Shown here: piece by piece, positions 43,675 through 53,827 of the stretch
How the letters are laid out: each line of letters opens with the position of its first letter
How positions within the stretch are numbered: position 1 is the stretch's first letter
Assembly (NCBI GenBank): GCA_910577755.1
Contig: CAJTNL010000009.1
Coordinates: forward strand, 13,747 to 77,746
DNA length: 64,000 nt
Origin: an uncultured Eubacteriales bacterium
GTDB taxonomy: Bacteria > Bacillota > Clostridia > Oscillospirales > Acutalibacteraceae
Direction: 5' to 3'
The notes under the pieces: model-generated
Seen by the model: the letters and a program-made list of their open reading frames with translations, nothing else
Databases searched by the model: none
Told to the model about the DNA's origin: nothing
Made by a program: the position numbers and the translations under genes

Positions 43675-45549
43675 ATGGATTACCTTTTAAATATGATTCA
43701 TAAACCAGAAGATCTGCGCAAAATCCCGGTGCGTAAGCTACCGTTGCTTTGTGAAGAAATTCGGGAGAAAATTATCAATACTGTTTCGGATAACGGTGGT
43801 CATCTTGCTTCAAATCTTGGTGTTGTAGAGCTAACCGTTGCGCTTCACCGTGTATTTAATGTTCCCAATGATGCGATTGTTTGGGATGTAGGACATCAGT
43901 CTTATGCACATAAAATTTTAACCGGAAGAAAAGATTTGATTGGCACATTAAGAACAAAGGGTGGTATTTCTGGTTATCCTAAGCGTTCTGAAAGTCCATA
44001 TGATTTATTTAATGTGGGGCACAGTAGCACCTCTGTTTCTGCGGCGTTAGGGATTGCACAGGCAAAACGTATGAATCACAGAGATGATTATGTGATTGCG
44101 GTAATTGGCGACGGCGCTTTAACTGGAGGTATGGCATATGAGGGACTAAACAATGCCGGTCGATATACACGTAATTGTTACAGACATTTTATTGTCATTT
44201 TAAATGACAATAAAATGTCTATTTCGAGGAATGTAGGCTCTATGTCACGCTATCTGACCAGTATTCGGACAGAGCCGTCGTACTTACAAGCAAAAGGCAA
44301 TATAGAGAAGGTTTTGGATTGTCTGCCGGTTATTGGTTCTCCAATGTATCGGGTAGTAAAAAAATCAAAGAAGGTTATTAAGCAAATGCTGTATAACACT
44401 ACCATTTTTGAAGATATGGGATTTGCTTACTATGGTCCGTTTGACGGACATAATATTGAGAATTTAATTCATGTTTTAAATAATGCCAAGTGTATGCATC
44501 AACCGGTATTGCTTCATATGGTGACCGATAAAGGGAAAGGATATTCATTTGCAGAAAAAAATCCAGATGCGTTTCACGGGGTTTCAAAATTTAATATTGC
44601 AACAGGTCAAGGTTCGGTTTCGTCAGGTGATTCATTCTCTAATGTATTTGGAGATCATATATGTAAGCTAGCGGAACAAAATGAGAAAATTTGCGCCATT
44701 ACTGCTGCTATGCAAACTGGTACGGCTTTATATCAATTTGGTAAACGGTTTCCAAAACGCTTTTTTGATGTGGGAATTGCCGAGCAGCATGCAGTTTGTT
44801 TTGCGGGCGGTCTTGCAACTGGAGGTTCACTGCCGGTATTTGCCGTATATTCTACCTTTTTACAACGCGGTTATGATCAAATTATTCATGATGTAGCAAT
44901 TCAAGGGGTTAAAGTAATTTTTGCAATTGATCGTGCAGGTATTGTGGGAGAAGACGGAGAAACTCATCAAGGAGTATTTGACGTTGCTTTTTTAAGGACA
45001 GTACCCCGTATGACTATATATTCACCAGCTTATTATGAAGAATTACGTCTGGCTTTGGATATGGCTGTCAATGATTATGAGAGTGCGATTGCTGTCCGCT
45101 ATCCAAGGGGAAAAGAAGCTTATCGTCCGGATGATTTTATGATTACCGGAAATCCGTACGACTATTACGGAGAACAGAATGCGGATATTATCATTGTTAC
45201 TTATGGACGTATTTTTTCAAATGCGTGTCTGGCTTTAGAGAAATTAAAAAAACTTAAAATTTCGATCGGTATTATTAAGTTAAACCGTATAATGCCAATA
45301 GATACAGATGCGGTACAAAAAGCAGCTTTAGCAAAATATCTTTTCTTTTTTGAAGAGGGTATTTTACAGGGAGGCCTGTCTGAACATTTTAACTTTTTGT
45401 TACATGATACATCCTTTAACGGAAAGTATCATGTAACTGCTATAGATAACCAATTTGTAAAACATGCTACCGTGCAAGAAGCATTGCAAATGTTAAAGCT
45501 TGATGCAGATAGTATGGTAGAAACCATTGTATCGGAGTGCGGATTTTGA
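43675..45549 (+). CDS. dxs: 1-deoxy-D-xylulose 5-phosphate synthase
   Basis: Dxs condenses pyruvate and glyceraldehyde 3-phosphate with thiamine diphosphate, the entry to the MEP pathway. The 624-residue protein shows WDVGHQSYAHKILTGR, the cofactor motif GDGALTGGMAYEGLNNAG (about 146-163), DIGIAEQHAV-type FDVGIAEQHAVCFAGG, and DRAGIVGEDGETHQG. The dxs-tlyA-nadK-argR-recN order is typical of Gram-positives. Its end overlaps tlyA by 4 bases. Confidence 0.96.
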   Translation: MDYLLNMIHKPEDLRKIPVRKLPLLCEEIREKIINTVSDNGGHLASNLGVVELTVALHRVFNVPNDAIVWDVGHQSYAHKILTGRKDLIGTLRTKGGISGYPKRSESPYDLFNVGHSSTSVSAALGIAQAKRMNHRDDYVIAVIGDGALTGGMAYEGLNNAGRYTRNCYRHFIVILNDNKMSISRNVGSMSRYLTSIRTEPSYLQAKGNIEKVLDCLPVIGSPMYRVVKKSKKVIKQMLYNTTIFEDMGFAYYGPFDGHNIENLIHVLNNAKCMHQPVLLHMVTDKGKGYSFAEKNPDAFHGVSKFNIATGQGSVSSGDSFSNVFGDHICKLAEQNEKICAITAAMQTGTALYQFGKRFPKRFFDVGIAEQHAVCFAGGLATGGSLPVFAVYSTFLQRGYDQIIHDVAIQGVKVIFAIDRAGIVGEDGETHQGVFDVAFLRTVPRMTIYSPAYYEELRLALDMAVNDYESAIAVRYPRGKEAYRPDDFMITGNPYDYYGEQNADIIIVTYGRIFSNACLALEKLKKLKISIGIIKLNRIMPIDTDAVQKAALAKYLFFFEEGILQGGLSEHFNFLLHDTSFNGKYHVTAIDNQFVKHATVQEALQMLKLDADSMVETIVSECGF

Positions 45550-46394
45550 GTGAAAAAAAAAGATTAGATTGCCTGCTGTTTGATTTAGGATTAACAGAAA
45601 GCCGTGAAAAAGCCAAAACATTGATTATGATGGGGCAGGTTTATGTTGAAAATCAAAAGTCAGACAAGCCGGGAACGCCCGTACCTGTTGATGCTAAAAT
45701 TGAGGTGCGGGGAGGAGGCTTACCTTATGTTAGCCGAGGTGGCTTGAAGCTTGAAAAAGCAATGGAAACCTTTGGAATCATGTTACAGAATAAAATTTGC
45801 ATAGATATTGGTGCCTCTACTGGCGGTTTTACAGATTGCATGCTACAAAATGGCGCTTCAAAGGTATATGCGATTGACGTTGGGTACGGACAGTTAGCTT
45901 GGAAATTGCGAACGCATCCCAAAGTTGTTAATTTAGAGCGGACCAATGTACGTCATATTACCAAAGAACAGATTCCAGAAATGATTCATTTTGCGAGTGT
46001 AGATGTTTCTTTTATTTCTTTAACGCTAGTATTGCCTGTAGCGTACCGTTTTTTACAGGATGATGGCGAAATGGTGTGTTTGATTAAACCGCAATTTGAG
46101 GCAGGTAAAGAGAATGTTGGGAAAAAAGGCGTTGTACGTGATCCGGCTGTACATTGTCAGGTGATTGAAAAAATACGTAGCTTTGTGCTGAAAAATGGAT
46201 TTTCTGTTGTCAATATGACCTTTTCACCAGTAAAGGGACCGGAAGGAAATATTGAATATTTAATTTATCTTCGTAAATCAGAGCATCCTCAGGAGCTGAA
46301 AGTGGTTTCAGTTACAGCATTAGTTGCACAGTCCCATCATCAATTAAACGGCGGTGAGTCTAATGAAAATCGCAATTATACCAAATTTGAGTAA
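45546..46394 (+). CDS. tlyA: TlyA-family rRNA methyltransferase
   Basis: The 282-residue protein has an N-terminal S4 domain (KRLDCLLFDLGLTESREKAK) and an FtsJ-like methyltransferase domain with IDIGASTGGFTDCML (about 85-100), DVGYGQLAWKLR and VDVSFISL. TlyA enzymes 2'-O-methylate rRNA cytidines; members were also described as hemolysins. TTG 45546 is preferred, 9 bases after CGGAG; GTG 45537 directly follows that site. The stop region overlaps nadK by 32 bases. Confidence 0.92.
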   Translation: MSEKKRLDCLLFDLGLTESREKAKTLIMMGQVYVENQKSDKPGTPVPVDAKIEVRGGGLPYVSRGGLKLEKAMETFGIMLQNKICIDIGASTGGFTDCMLQNGASKVYAIDVGYGQLAWKLRTHPKVVNLERTNVRHITKEQIPEMIHFASVDVSFISLTLVLPVAYRFLQDDGEMVCLIKPQFEAGKENVGKKGVVRDPAVHCQVIEKIRSFVLKNGFSVVNMTFSPVKGPEGNIEYLIYLRKSEHPQELKVVSVTALVAQSHHQLNGGESNENRNYTKFE

Positions 46395-47226
46395 AACAGA
46401 TGCATGTAAGTACACCTTACAGGTTATTAAAATTTTGCATGACTTGAATGCACAGCTTTTTATGGATATAGATATGAAACAGGAATTTGCACATCAACCT
46501 GTTTCCTTTTATCATAATTTTGAAGAACTAATAAAAAGCTGTAATATTGTGCTGGTAGTTGGAGGAGATGGCACAATTATTCATGCCTCTAAATATGCCT
46601 GTGCTTTTCATAAACCAATGCTCGGCATTAATGTTGGCAGACTTGGCTATATGGCTGGCTTGGAAATTAATGAGCTTGATAATCTCAAGTTATTGATAAA
46701 CGGTCAATACACTATAGAAGAGCGTATGATGATGGAGGTTTCATTTTATAAAGGCGGAAAAAAGCAAATCTACCAGGTGCTCAATGATGCTGTTATTGCA
46801 CGCGGTTCTTTATCGCATATTTTAGATTTGAAAGTCTCCTATCAAAATGAAACAGTTTGTGAATATCGTGCTGACGGTTTAATTATATGTACGCCCACAG
46901 GTTCTACTGCATATTCCTTTGCGGCAGGAGGTCCTGTAATGGACCCCACAATGGAGGGAATTGTGCTTACTCCCATTTGCCCTCACTCTGTATTTGGTCG
47001 TACCGTTGTTTTCAGCGGAGATACAGAACTTTCTTTTTCGGCAGCTTCGAGATATAATAGTGATATTATTTTAACGCTAGACGGGGATTATGTAGCGAAT
47101 ATTGAGGAAAATGAAGTTATTCAAATGAAACAGTCTGTTATGACCACTAAACTAATTAAACTCAAACATCGTAATTTTTATGCGGTTGCAAGGGAGAAAT
47201 TAGGGGGAAAGGAGTACCTGCAATGA
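46363..47226 (+). CDS. nadK: NAD kinase
   Basis: NadK phosphorylates NAD to NADP. The 287-residue protein has the GGDGTIIHASKYA nucleotide motif (about 68-80), GRLGYMA, the NDAVIARG loop and PTGSTAYSFAAGGPVMDP. ATG 46363 follows GCGGTGAG inside tlyA; an in-frame ATG-like start at 46354 overlaps that site. It overlaps argR by ATGA. Confidence 0.95.
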   Translation: MKIAIIPNLSKTDACKYTLQVIKILHDLNAQLFMDIDMKQEFAHQPVSFYHNFEELIKSCNIVLVVGGDGTIIHASKYACAFHKPMLGINVGRLGYMAGLEINELDNLKLLINGQYTIEERMMMEVSFYKGGKKQIYQVLNDAVIARGSLSHILDLKVSYQNETVCEYRADGLIICTPTGSTAYSFAAGGPVMDPTMEGIVLTPICPHSVFGRTVVFSGDTELSFSAASRYNSDIILTLDGDYVANIEENEVIQMKQSVMTTKLIKLKHRNFYAVAREKLGGKEYLQ

Positions 47227-47675
47227 AAACAAAACGACAAGCAAAATTGTTAGAACTGATCAATACAATTGATATTTATACGCAGGAAGAACTGATTAGA
47301 CATTTACAATCTGCCGGTTTTGATGTAACGCAGGCAACTGTTTCAAGAGATATTAAAGATTTGCGTCTTGTGAAGATGTTATCTGATAATGGAAAATATA
47401 AATATGCTGCAGGTAAGCAACCGATGAAGTCTGTCTCTGCTGCATTTGATTCACTCCTAATAGATGCCATTGAATCAGTAGAACCGGCTATGAATATGGT
47501 TGCGGTTAAATGTATGCCGGGTATGGCGCAGGCGATTTGTGTTTCACTGGAATCTTTATATTTGTCAGGAATTGTTGGTACGTTAGCCGGTGATGATACC
47601 ATTTTTATTCTTTGTAAAGATATTTCAATAGCAAATCAAGTAACTGTTCAAATTAAGAATTTTATGCACGGGTAG
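47223..47675 (+). CDS. argR: Arginine repressor
   Basis: ArgR is a hexameric repressor of arginine synthesis and activator of its breakdown, responding to arginine. The 150-residue protein has an N-terminal winged helix (about 1-70, recognition part TQATVSRDIKDLRLVK) and a C-terminal arginine-binding domain ending GTLAGDDTIFIL. No arginine gene lies in the window; its position before recN is conserved in Gram-positives. GGAAAGGAG precedes the ATG. Confidence 0.96.
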   Translation: MKTKRQAKLLELINTIDIYTQEELIRHLQSAGFDVTQATVSRDIKDLRLVKMLSDNGKYKYAAGKQPMKSVSAAFDSLLIDAIESVEPAMNMVAVKCMPGMAQAICVSLESLYLSGIVGTLAGDDTIFILCKDISIANQVTVQIKNFMHG

Positions 47676-47684
47676 GTGAAGGCT

Positions 47685-49352
47685 GTGCTTTCTCAGTTAT
47701 ATATTGAAAATATTGCAGTGATTGAAAAGGCTACGATTGATTTTCATAAAGGCTTGAATGTATTAACAGGTGAAACCGGAGCGGGAAAATCTATAATTAT
47801 TGGTTCTATGCACGGAATTTTAGGAGAGCGTACTTCACGGGATATGATTCGTAGCGGCGCCAATTCAGCATTTGTCAGCGGATTATTTACTGATTTAACA
47901 GAAAGCGTAAAGGAAAAATTGAATCAACTGGGCTTTGAGGCTGAAGAGGATGGTTCTATTTTAATACAGAGAACCATTCAGGCAGAGGGGAAAAGTACTT
48001 GCCGAATTAATGGACGTCCTGCCGCAGTTTCGGTATTGAAAGAGCTGGGAAAAACTTTGATGAATATTCATGGGCAACATGAAAGTTATCATTTGCTTTC
48101 TCCAGAGTTACACATTCATTATATAGATAAGATGGGGAATTTAGATGCGCTAGCAGAAGAATATCGAAGCGTGTACAAGGAACTGAAAAGCCTACAGGCA
48201 GCCATAGGAGAACAAGCTGCAAATGAGGCAGAAAAACTGCGCCGTATTGATTTGCTGACTTACCAGATTGATGAATTAGAGAAAGCAAATTTGCTTGAAA
48301 ATGAAAAGGAAGAACTAACGGAACTAAAAAATAAAATGATACATGCAGAGAAAATAGCCTTAGCAATTTCTGAAGCAAAAATAGCTTTGGACGGCAATGA
48401 GATTTATGATGGTATGCTTTCTGCACTAACCGGTGTTATGGCTTCTTTGCAAGCTGTTGAGCAATATTTTCCTGCTCTAACGCCAGTGATTCAAAAGATT
48501 TGTGAGATCTCCTATGAATTGGAGGATGTAAGTACTTCTTTAAGAGAGCAGGAAGAACAAATGGAATTTGACTCTGGTAAATTGCTTGAAATTGAGGATC
48601 GCTTAGAATTACTGTATCGGTTATCCGTGAAATATGGGCAAACAACAAAAGAAATGCTTTCTTTTTTGGAACAATGCAAAAAAGAGTTAAGCGAAATCAC
48701 ACGTTCAGAAGAAACGCTGCTGCGGTTAAATGAGAATTATGAGATTCTAAAAGAACGTGCCATTCAATTGGCAAGACTGTTATCAGAAAAACGAAAAGAA
48801 ACAGCTGATCAATTTACTAAAAAGGTTAAAGAGGAACTGCAATTTTTAAATATGCCTGGCATGAACTTTGTAGTAGATCAGGAACGTATACCGCTGAACA
48901 ACAATGGCTGTGATAAAATACAATTTTTTATTTCAGTAAATCCTGGTGAGGAGGCAAAACCAATTGCTAAAATTGCATCTGGAGGCGAGCTTTCTCGTAT
49001 TATGCTGGCAATTCAGACAGTACTTGCTGCCCGTGACGAGCTGGATACAATGATTTTTGATGAAATAGATACGGGAATCAGCGGCGGTGCAGCACAAAAA
49101 GTAGGATTAAAGCTGTATGAAGTTTCACAAAATGCACAGATTATTTGCATTACTCATCTTGCACAAATTGCTTCGCTGGCTGATCATCATTTATTAATAC
49201 AAAAACAAGTGAAAAATAATAGAACCTACACAGAAGTTTTTCCTTTAAATTACGAGAATCGGAAATATGAGATCGCCCGTATGATTGGCGGTGAAACTAT
49301 TACGCCTTTGTTATTACAAAATGCAGAAGAAATGATTCAATCTGCTAAGTAA
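47685..49352 (+). CDS. recN: DNA repair protein RecN
   Basis: RecN is an SMC-like ATPase acting early in double-strand break repair. The 555-residue protein has the N-terminal Walker A GETGAGKSIIIG (about 31-42), long central coiled coils rich in Glu, Lys and Leu (about 150-380), and the C-terminal ABC signature SGGELSRIMLAIQ with Walker B FDEIDTGISGG. GTG 47685 gives the typical LSQLYIENIAVIE start; the GTG at 47676 directly after the argR stop is possible. Confidence 0.95.
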   Translation: MLSQLYIENIAVIEKATIDFHKGLNVLTGETGAGKSIIIGSMHGILGERTSRDMIRSGANSAFVSGLFTDLTESVKEKLNQLGFEAEEDGSILIQRTIQAEGKSTCRINGRPAAVSVLKELGKTLMNIHGQHESYHLLSPELHIHYIDKMGNLDALAEEYRSVYKELKSLQAAIGEQAANEAEKLRRIDLLTYQIDELEKANLLENEKEELTELKNKMIHAEKIALAISEAKIALDGNEIYDGMLSALTGVMASLQAVEQYFPALTPVIQKICEISYELEDVSTSLREQEEQMEFDSGKLLEIEDRLELLYRLSVKYGQTTKEMLSFLEQCKKELSEITRSEETLLRLNENYEILKERAIQLARLLSEKRKETADQFTKKVKEELQFLNMPGMNFVVDQERIPLNNNGCDKIQFFISVNPGEEAKPIAKIASGGELSRIMLAIQTVLAARDELDTMIFDEIDTGISGGAAQKVGLKLYEVSQNAQIICITHLAQIASLADHHLLIQKQVKNNRTYTEVFPLNYENRKYEIARMIGGETITPLLLQNAEEMIQSAK

Positions 49353-49439
49353 ATATAACCTTTGGATTGCAGAAAGGATATCTGTTTTTGTATTATTTAA
49401 GGATAGAAAAAGTATTGTAATTATAGTGGATAAAAGAAC

Positions 49440-49468
49440 TTGACAATATGCAGTAATTTGCTTATAAT
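49440..49468 (+). promoter_or_regulatory. Consensus sigma-A promoter of the tyrS T-box
   Basis: TTGACA (49440-49445), 17 bp, TATAAT (49463-49468): both hexamers match consensus exactly. Transcription would start near 49475. Confidence 0.9.
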
Positions 49469-49475
49469 CCAATAT

Positions 49476-49735
49476 AATGGCACAGAAGGAAAAGAGTATG
49501 GTAGTAGAAGCCGTTGCAGAGAGTTTGCGGTAGGTGTAAGCAAATGCGGTCATTACCAGAATATACGTTCCAGAGCTGCTGTTCTGAACATAGTATTAGT
49601 AGGGACATGCCGTGTAAGCGCGTTACAGCTAAGGTGTATTTCAATTACACCGATAAGGTCACATTTGTGAGAATGTGATAAATTGAGGTGGTACCGCGAT
49701 TGATTCGCCCTCTGCATGATTGCAGAGGGCTTTTA
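49476..49735 (+). promoter_or_regulatory. Tyrosine T-box riboswitch
   Basis: The leader holds the T-box sequence GAGGTGGTACCGCG at 49685-49698, which pairs with the uncharged tRNA end. It is followed by a terminator, GCCCTCTGCA (49707-49716) with its complement at 49721-49730 and Ts. Stem I features are visible: an AGAGAG bulge near 49518, the distal loop GGTGTAAG at 49533-49540, and the specifier region ATATACG at 49561-49567. Read as TAT (49562-49564) or TAC (49564-49566), the specifier is a tyrosine codon either way, fitting tyrS downstream. Stem III is 49633-49651. Confidence 0.92.
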
Positions 49736-49780
49736 TTATATCTGTGCAAAAAATATCGAAATATATATTAGGAGGTTTAT

Positions 49781-51010
49781 ATGGGAGTTTTTGAACAATT
49801 GCAGGAAAGAGGTTTAATTGCTCAGACTACAAATGAAGAAAAAATAAAGGCGTTATTGAATCAGGAAAAAATCACTTTTTATATCGGTTTTGACCCAACG
49901 GCAGACAGTCTGCATGTTGGACACTTTGTGCAAATTATGGTCATGTCACACCTGCAAAAAGCAGGGCATACGCCAATTGCTTTGTTTGGTGGCGGTACTG
50001 GTATGATAGGCGATCCTTCAGGAAAAACAGAGATGCGTAAAATGCTGTCGGCCGAGGATATTGCACATAATATTAACTGTTTTCAAAAGCAAATGTCCCG
50101 TTTAATTGACTTTTCTAATGGTAAAGCAATTATGGCAAACAATGCGGATTGGTTGATGAATTTGAATTATGTTCAGTTTTTACGGGAAGTTGGCGTTCAC
50201 TTTTCCGTTAATCGTATGTTGGCTGCTGAGTGTTATAAGCAACGCTTGGAAAAAGGATTATCATTCTTTGAGTTAAATTATATGATTATGCAAAGCTACG
50301 ATTTTTTAGAACTCAATCGCAGATATCGTTGTCAGATGCAATTGGGCGGTGACGATCAATGGAGCAATATTATCGGTGGTGTTGAATTGGTACGCCGTTC
50401 AGACCAAAAAGAAGTATACGGTATGACTTTTACTTTACTTACTACTAGTGAAGGCAAAAAAATGGGTAAAACAGAAAAAGGTGCTGTATGGTTAAATTCT
50501 GAAAAAACCAGTCCCTTTGATTTTTATCAATACTGGCGCAATGTTAGCGATGATGATGTAATTAAATGTTTGAAAATATTGACATTTCTCCCCATAGAGG
50601 AGATCAATGAATATGCCAAAAAAGAGGGCAGCCAATTAAATTCTGTAAAAGAGGTGTTGGCATTTGAGGTAACGAAATTGATTCATGGAGAAGAAGAGGC
50701 AATCAAAGCGCAGGAGGGTGCACGCGCCTTATTCGGTGCAGGTGTTAATACGGAAAATATGCCTTCAACTACTTTAACCACAACCGACTTTACAGACGGA
50801 AATTTAGGTGTTTTAGATATGTTGCTAAAGGTGAAGTTAGTACCGTCTAAAGGAGAGGGACGCCGTCTCATTGAGCAGGGTGGTTTATCTATAAATGATG
50901 TGAAAGTTACAAATACTGCGGAAATACTGACTATTGAACATTTCAATGATGGCTTTATTATTGTAAAAAAAGGAAAAAAAGTATTCCATAAAGTAATATT
51001 GAATCAATAA
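49781..51010 (+). CDS. tyrS: Tyrosyl-tRNA synthetase
   Basis: TyrS charges tRNA-Tyr. The 409-residue class I enzyme has the HIGH-type motif H45-V-G-H48, the tyrosine-binding Y-x-D region, SFFELNYMIMQSYDF, GGDDQWSNI, the KMSKS-type motif KMGKT (about 227) and a C-terminal S4 domain (about 340-409). GGAGG precedes the ATG. Expression is set by the T-box upstream. Confidence 0.97.
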   Translation: MGVFEQLQERGLIAQTTNEEKIKALLNQEKITFYIGFDPTADSLHVGHFVQIMVMSHLQKAGHTPIALFGGGTGMIGDPSGKTEMRKMLSAEDIAHNINCFQKQMSRLIDFSNGKAIMANNADWLMNLNYVQFLREVGVHFSVNRMLAAECYKQRLEKGLSFFELNYMIMQSYDFLELNRRYRCQMQLGGDDQWSNIIGGVELVRRSDQKEVYGMTFTLLTTSEGKKMGKTEKGAVWLNSEKTSPFDFYQYWRNVSDDDVIKCLKILTFLPIEEINEYAKKEGSQLNSVKEVLAFEVTKLIHGEEEAIKAQEGARALFGAGVNTENMPSTTLTTTDFTDGNLGVLDMLLKVKLVPSKGEGRRLIEQGGLSINDVKVTNTAEILTIEHFNDGFIIVKKGKKVFHKVILNQ

Positions 51011-51074
51011 GCTGACAGAAAGCAAGTCTAATATATCATCAAATTTTTCTTTTATTGTAAACTGAGGTGAAGCT

Positions 51075-53753
51075 ATGAAAAAATACCGGCAATGTTTGTT
51101 ACCCCCGGTTTGTGCCGGCATATGTTGCCTGATTATTTTTGCTTGTTTTCAATTATTTCCTTTTGCGCAAAACACCTTGTCATGGTGTGATATGAACCAA
51201 CAGGTCGTTCCGTTGCTATTAGATTTTAAAAACATCTTGTTGGGGCAGGCTGATTTATTTTTAAATTTATCCAATGCCGGAGGCACAAGTTTTTGGGGTA
51301 TCTTATTATTTTTTGTCGCCAGTCCGTTTTCTTTCTTTGTGCTGCTGATAGATAATAAGGATATTTATTTATTTGCTAATATTTTGGTCTTAATTAAAAT
51401 TATGGTTTGTGCCGGAACTGCAAGTATCTTTTTTAGAAAAATATTTTTTGGCCTACCTGTTTTACAAAATATAGCACTGTCAATTATGTATGCATTTTGC
51501 GGCTATACCATGATGTATTTTCAAAATGTGGTCTGGCTAGACGCTATGTATATGTTCCCGATTTTATTGCTGGGTCTTGATTGCCTGATCAACAGAGAAA
51601 AGGTATTGATTTATATTATTTCTTTAAGCTGTATTATTACCATTCATTTTTATTTGAGTTATATGGTGGCCATATTTTTAATACTGGCAATTAGTCTTTA
51701 TGTATGGTTTTGTGTTCCAAAGAAAAAGCGTAGAAAAATCATTTGTTTATTTGGTATTTCTACTATGATCGTACTGTGTATTACAGGTGTAATATGGTTG
51801 CCTTCTCTCCTCCAATATTTGCAATCTGGCAGAGGCGTTGGTTTACTGGAGAGTCTTTCTTCCGGTGGTTTCATCACTGAAATTTATACGTCCTTACCTG
51901 TTATATTGTGTACAGGAATGATAATTACAATCGTTCCGCTTTATTTTCTATTTCAAAGATATAAAAGTAAAAAGAGCAATATTATTGGTATCTTATTTAT
52001 TTTGACTACAATACCCATTTTTATTGAGCCGATTAACAAAATGTGGCATACGGGCAGTTATCAGGCTTTTCCTGTTCGTTATGGTTATATTACAATTTTT
52101 TTAGGATTGATTTTGGCTGCTGATTTGTTGCATCATTTTCGTGACCAAATTAACCATTCAAGAGAAAGCAACAAAAAAAATCGTTGGACTCATATTGCTT
52201 TGAGCGTTGCTGCGGTTGGAGTCATTGCGTTAGCGCTTTGCTTTTTATCTACACAGTGGAGTGTACTGTCCACCTATACCAAAACATTGCATGGCTCTTA
52301 TTCGTTTTTAGGTATTATACTTTTATTTGCATCGGCGGTAGCTTTGTTCTATTTCTTTACTATGCTTCTCTATTATCTCAGGTTAATCAAAAATAATATT
52401 TTAAGCATTTTTCTTTGCCTTATAACAGTTACAGAGGTGTTGTTTTTTAGTAGTATCTATTTTGGATCTGCCTCTCGATCGACTATTTCTAATGAATCAG
52501 TGCTGGATTTAGCTAGTAAAATTTCTGATACTACGTTGTACAGAGTAAAAATGGATAAAAAGTATTTTGATGTTAATATGATGGGTGCTCTGGGATATAA
52601 TTCTTTAAGTCATTATACCTCCTTTACTAATGAAACTTATATGTTCGCCATGAAAAAAATGGGTTATTCCTCTTATTGGATGGAGGTGAATTCCAGTGGT
52701 GGTACATTATTTACAGACAGCTTATTGGGAAACCGCTATCATGTGAGATTAAATACCGAGATATCAGATGGACAAGAGATTGTCTATCAGAATAACAAAT
52801 ACTCAATTTTGAAGAATGAATTACCTGCTAGAATCGGTTCAGTTTTTGTTGCTGATGATATCAACGTATTCGAAAAGCTGCCGAACAGTACCAGAGCTGA
52901 TGTGCAAAATCACTTATTCCAATCTTTGTATCATACACCAGATGTACTTATAAAGCCGTATGCCCATACATTTTTAAAAAATATTATTTATCAGCAAAGT
53001 GTTGATGGATTGTTTACTATCAACAAACAGGTTGCAGAGGAGCCTGGTTATTTACTGTATCATATTCCTGTTAAAGGAACACAAACGTTATATTTCGACT
53101 GTTTTCATGAGCTAAGCAATCGTCTGGTAGAGCCGATCAATAGCTCTTTTGATATATATATAAACGGAAAGCTCATACAAAACAGGTATCCTACAAAAAA
53201 CAATAACGGTTTGTTGGAATTAGGTACATTTTCTGATGAAACTGTTATTGTTAGGGTAAATGTACTAAAAGATGTAACTGCTAAATCTTTTGGTGTGTTT
53301 GGTTTGGATGTTGCCATGTTAACACAGTGCAGCAGGGAAGAAGCAGAAGTAAGTTTACAGCAGCAAGGAAACAGAGTCTTGGGTACAGCAATAGGTAAAG
53401 GAGAAAATTCTTTTTTATTCCTACCAATCAGTAACGCAAAAGGATTCAAGGCAGAGGTGAACGGACAGGAGGTGGAAATTTACACCGTATTTGATACGTT
53501 TATGGCACTTCCGCTACAAAACGGAACGAATGCCATTACGGTTTCTTACATACCTGTTGGCTTCCTTACGGGAGGTATTTTATCAACAACGGGTATTATA
53601 TTATGTACTGGATTTGTAATTTTACTTTATAAAGATGGTTACCGCTATATTCGTTTTGTGGAATGGATTATGTATCCCTTAATGTTTGTATTATTTGCAA
53701 TCGTTATTATTGTAGTTTATATTGCGCCTACCATTATTTATTTTATATTTTAA
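51075..53753 (+). CDS. YfhO-family polytopic membrane protein
   Basis: The 892-residue protein has about 12 membrane segments in residues 10-475, a large extracytoplasmic domain (about 475-830), and two spans at the C-terminus (about 833-892). It begins KKYRQCLLPPV and shows the YfhO features WCDMNQQVVPLLLDF, GGTSFWG, and GYTMMYFQNVVWLDAMYMFPI. In B. subtilis and Listeria YfhO is linked to glycosylation of lipoteichoic acid, as a GT-C-type enzyme. Here the substrate is inferred only from the family. GAGGTGAAG precedes the ATG. It follows tyrS by 64 bases. Confidence 0.88.
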   Translation: MKKYRQCLLPPVCAGICCLIIFACFQLFPFAQNTLSWCDMNQQVVPLLLDFKNILLGQADLFLNLSNAGGTSFWGILLFFVASPFSFFVLLIDNKDIYLFANILVLIKIMVCAGTASIFFRKIFFGLPVLQNIALSIMYAFCGYTMMYFQNVVWLDAMYMFPILLLGLDCLINREKVLIYIISLSCIITIHFYLSYMVAIFLILAISLYVWFCVPKKKRRKIICLFGISTMIVLCITGVIWLPSLLQYLQSGRGVGLLESLSSGGFITEIYTSLPVILCTGMIITIVPLYFLFQRYKSKKSNIIGILFILTTIPIFIEPINKMWHTGSYQAFPVRYGYITIFLGLILAADLLHHFRDQINHSRESNKKNRWTHIALSVAAVGVIALALCFLSTQWSVLSTYTKTLHGSYSFLGIILLFASAVALFYFFTMLLYYLRLIKNNILSIFLCLITVTEVLFFSSIYFGSASRSTISNESVLDLASKISDTTLYRVKMDKKYFDVNMMGALGYNSLSHYTSFTNETYMFAMKKMGYSSYWMEVNSSGGTLFTDSLLGNRYHVRLNTEISDGQEIVYQNNKYSILKNELPARIGSVFVADDINVFEKLPNSTRADVQNHLFQSLYHTPDVLIKPYAHTFLKNIIYQQSVDGLFTINKQVAEEPGYLLYHIPVKGTQTLYFDCFHELSNRLVEPINSSFDIYINGKLIQNRYPTKNNNGLLELGTFSDETVIVRVNVLKDVTAKSFGVFGLDVAMLTQCSREEAEVSLQQQGNRVLGTAIGKGENSFLFLPISNAKGFKAEVNGQEVEIYTVFDTFMALPLQNGTNAITVSYIPVGFLTGGILSTTGIILCTGFVILLYKDGYRYIRFVEWIMYPLMFVLFAIVIIVVYIAPTIIYFIF

Positions 53754-53763
53754 TGTAGCATGA

Positions 53764-53797
53764 AAAAAACCACGGTAATATTTCACCGTGGTTTTTT
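53764..53797. terminator. Bidirectional terminator between yfhO-like gene and gdhA
   Basis: The arms 53764-53776 and 53785-53797 pair perfectly (core ACCACGGT) around an 8-nt loop, with A/T runs serving both convergent genes. Confidence 0.9.
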
Positions 53798-53827
53798 ATG
53801 TAAATACAGTATATTAAATCAATAAAA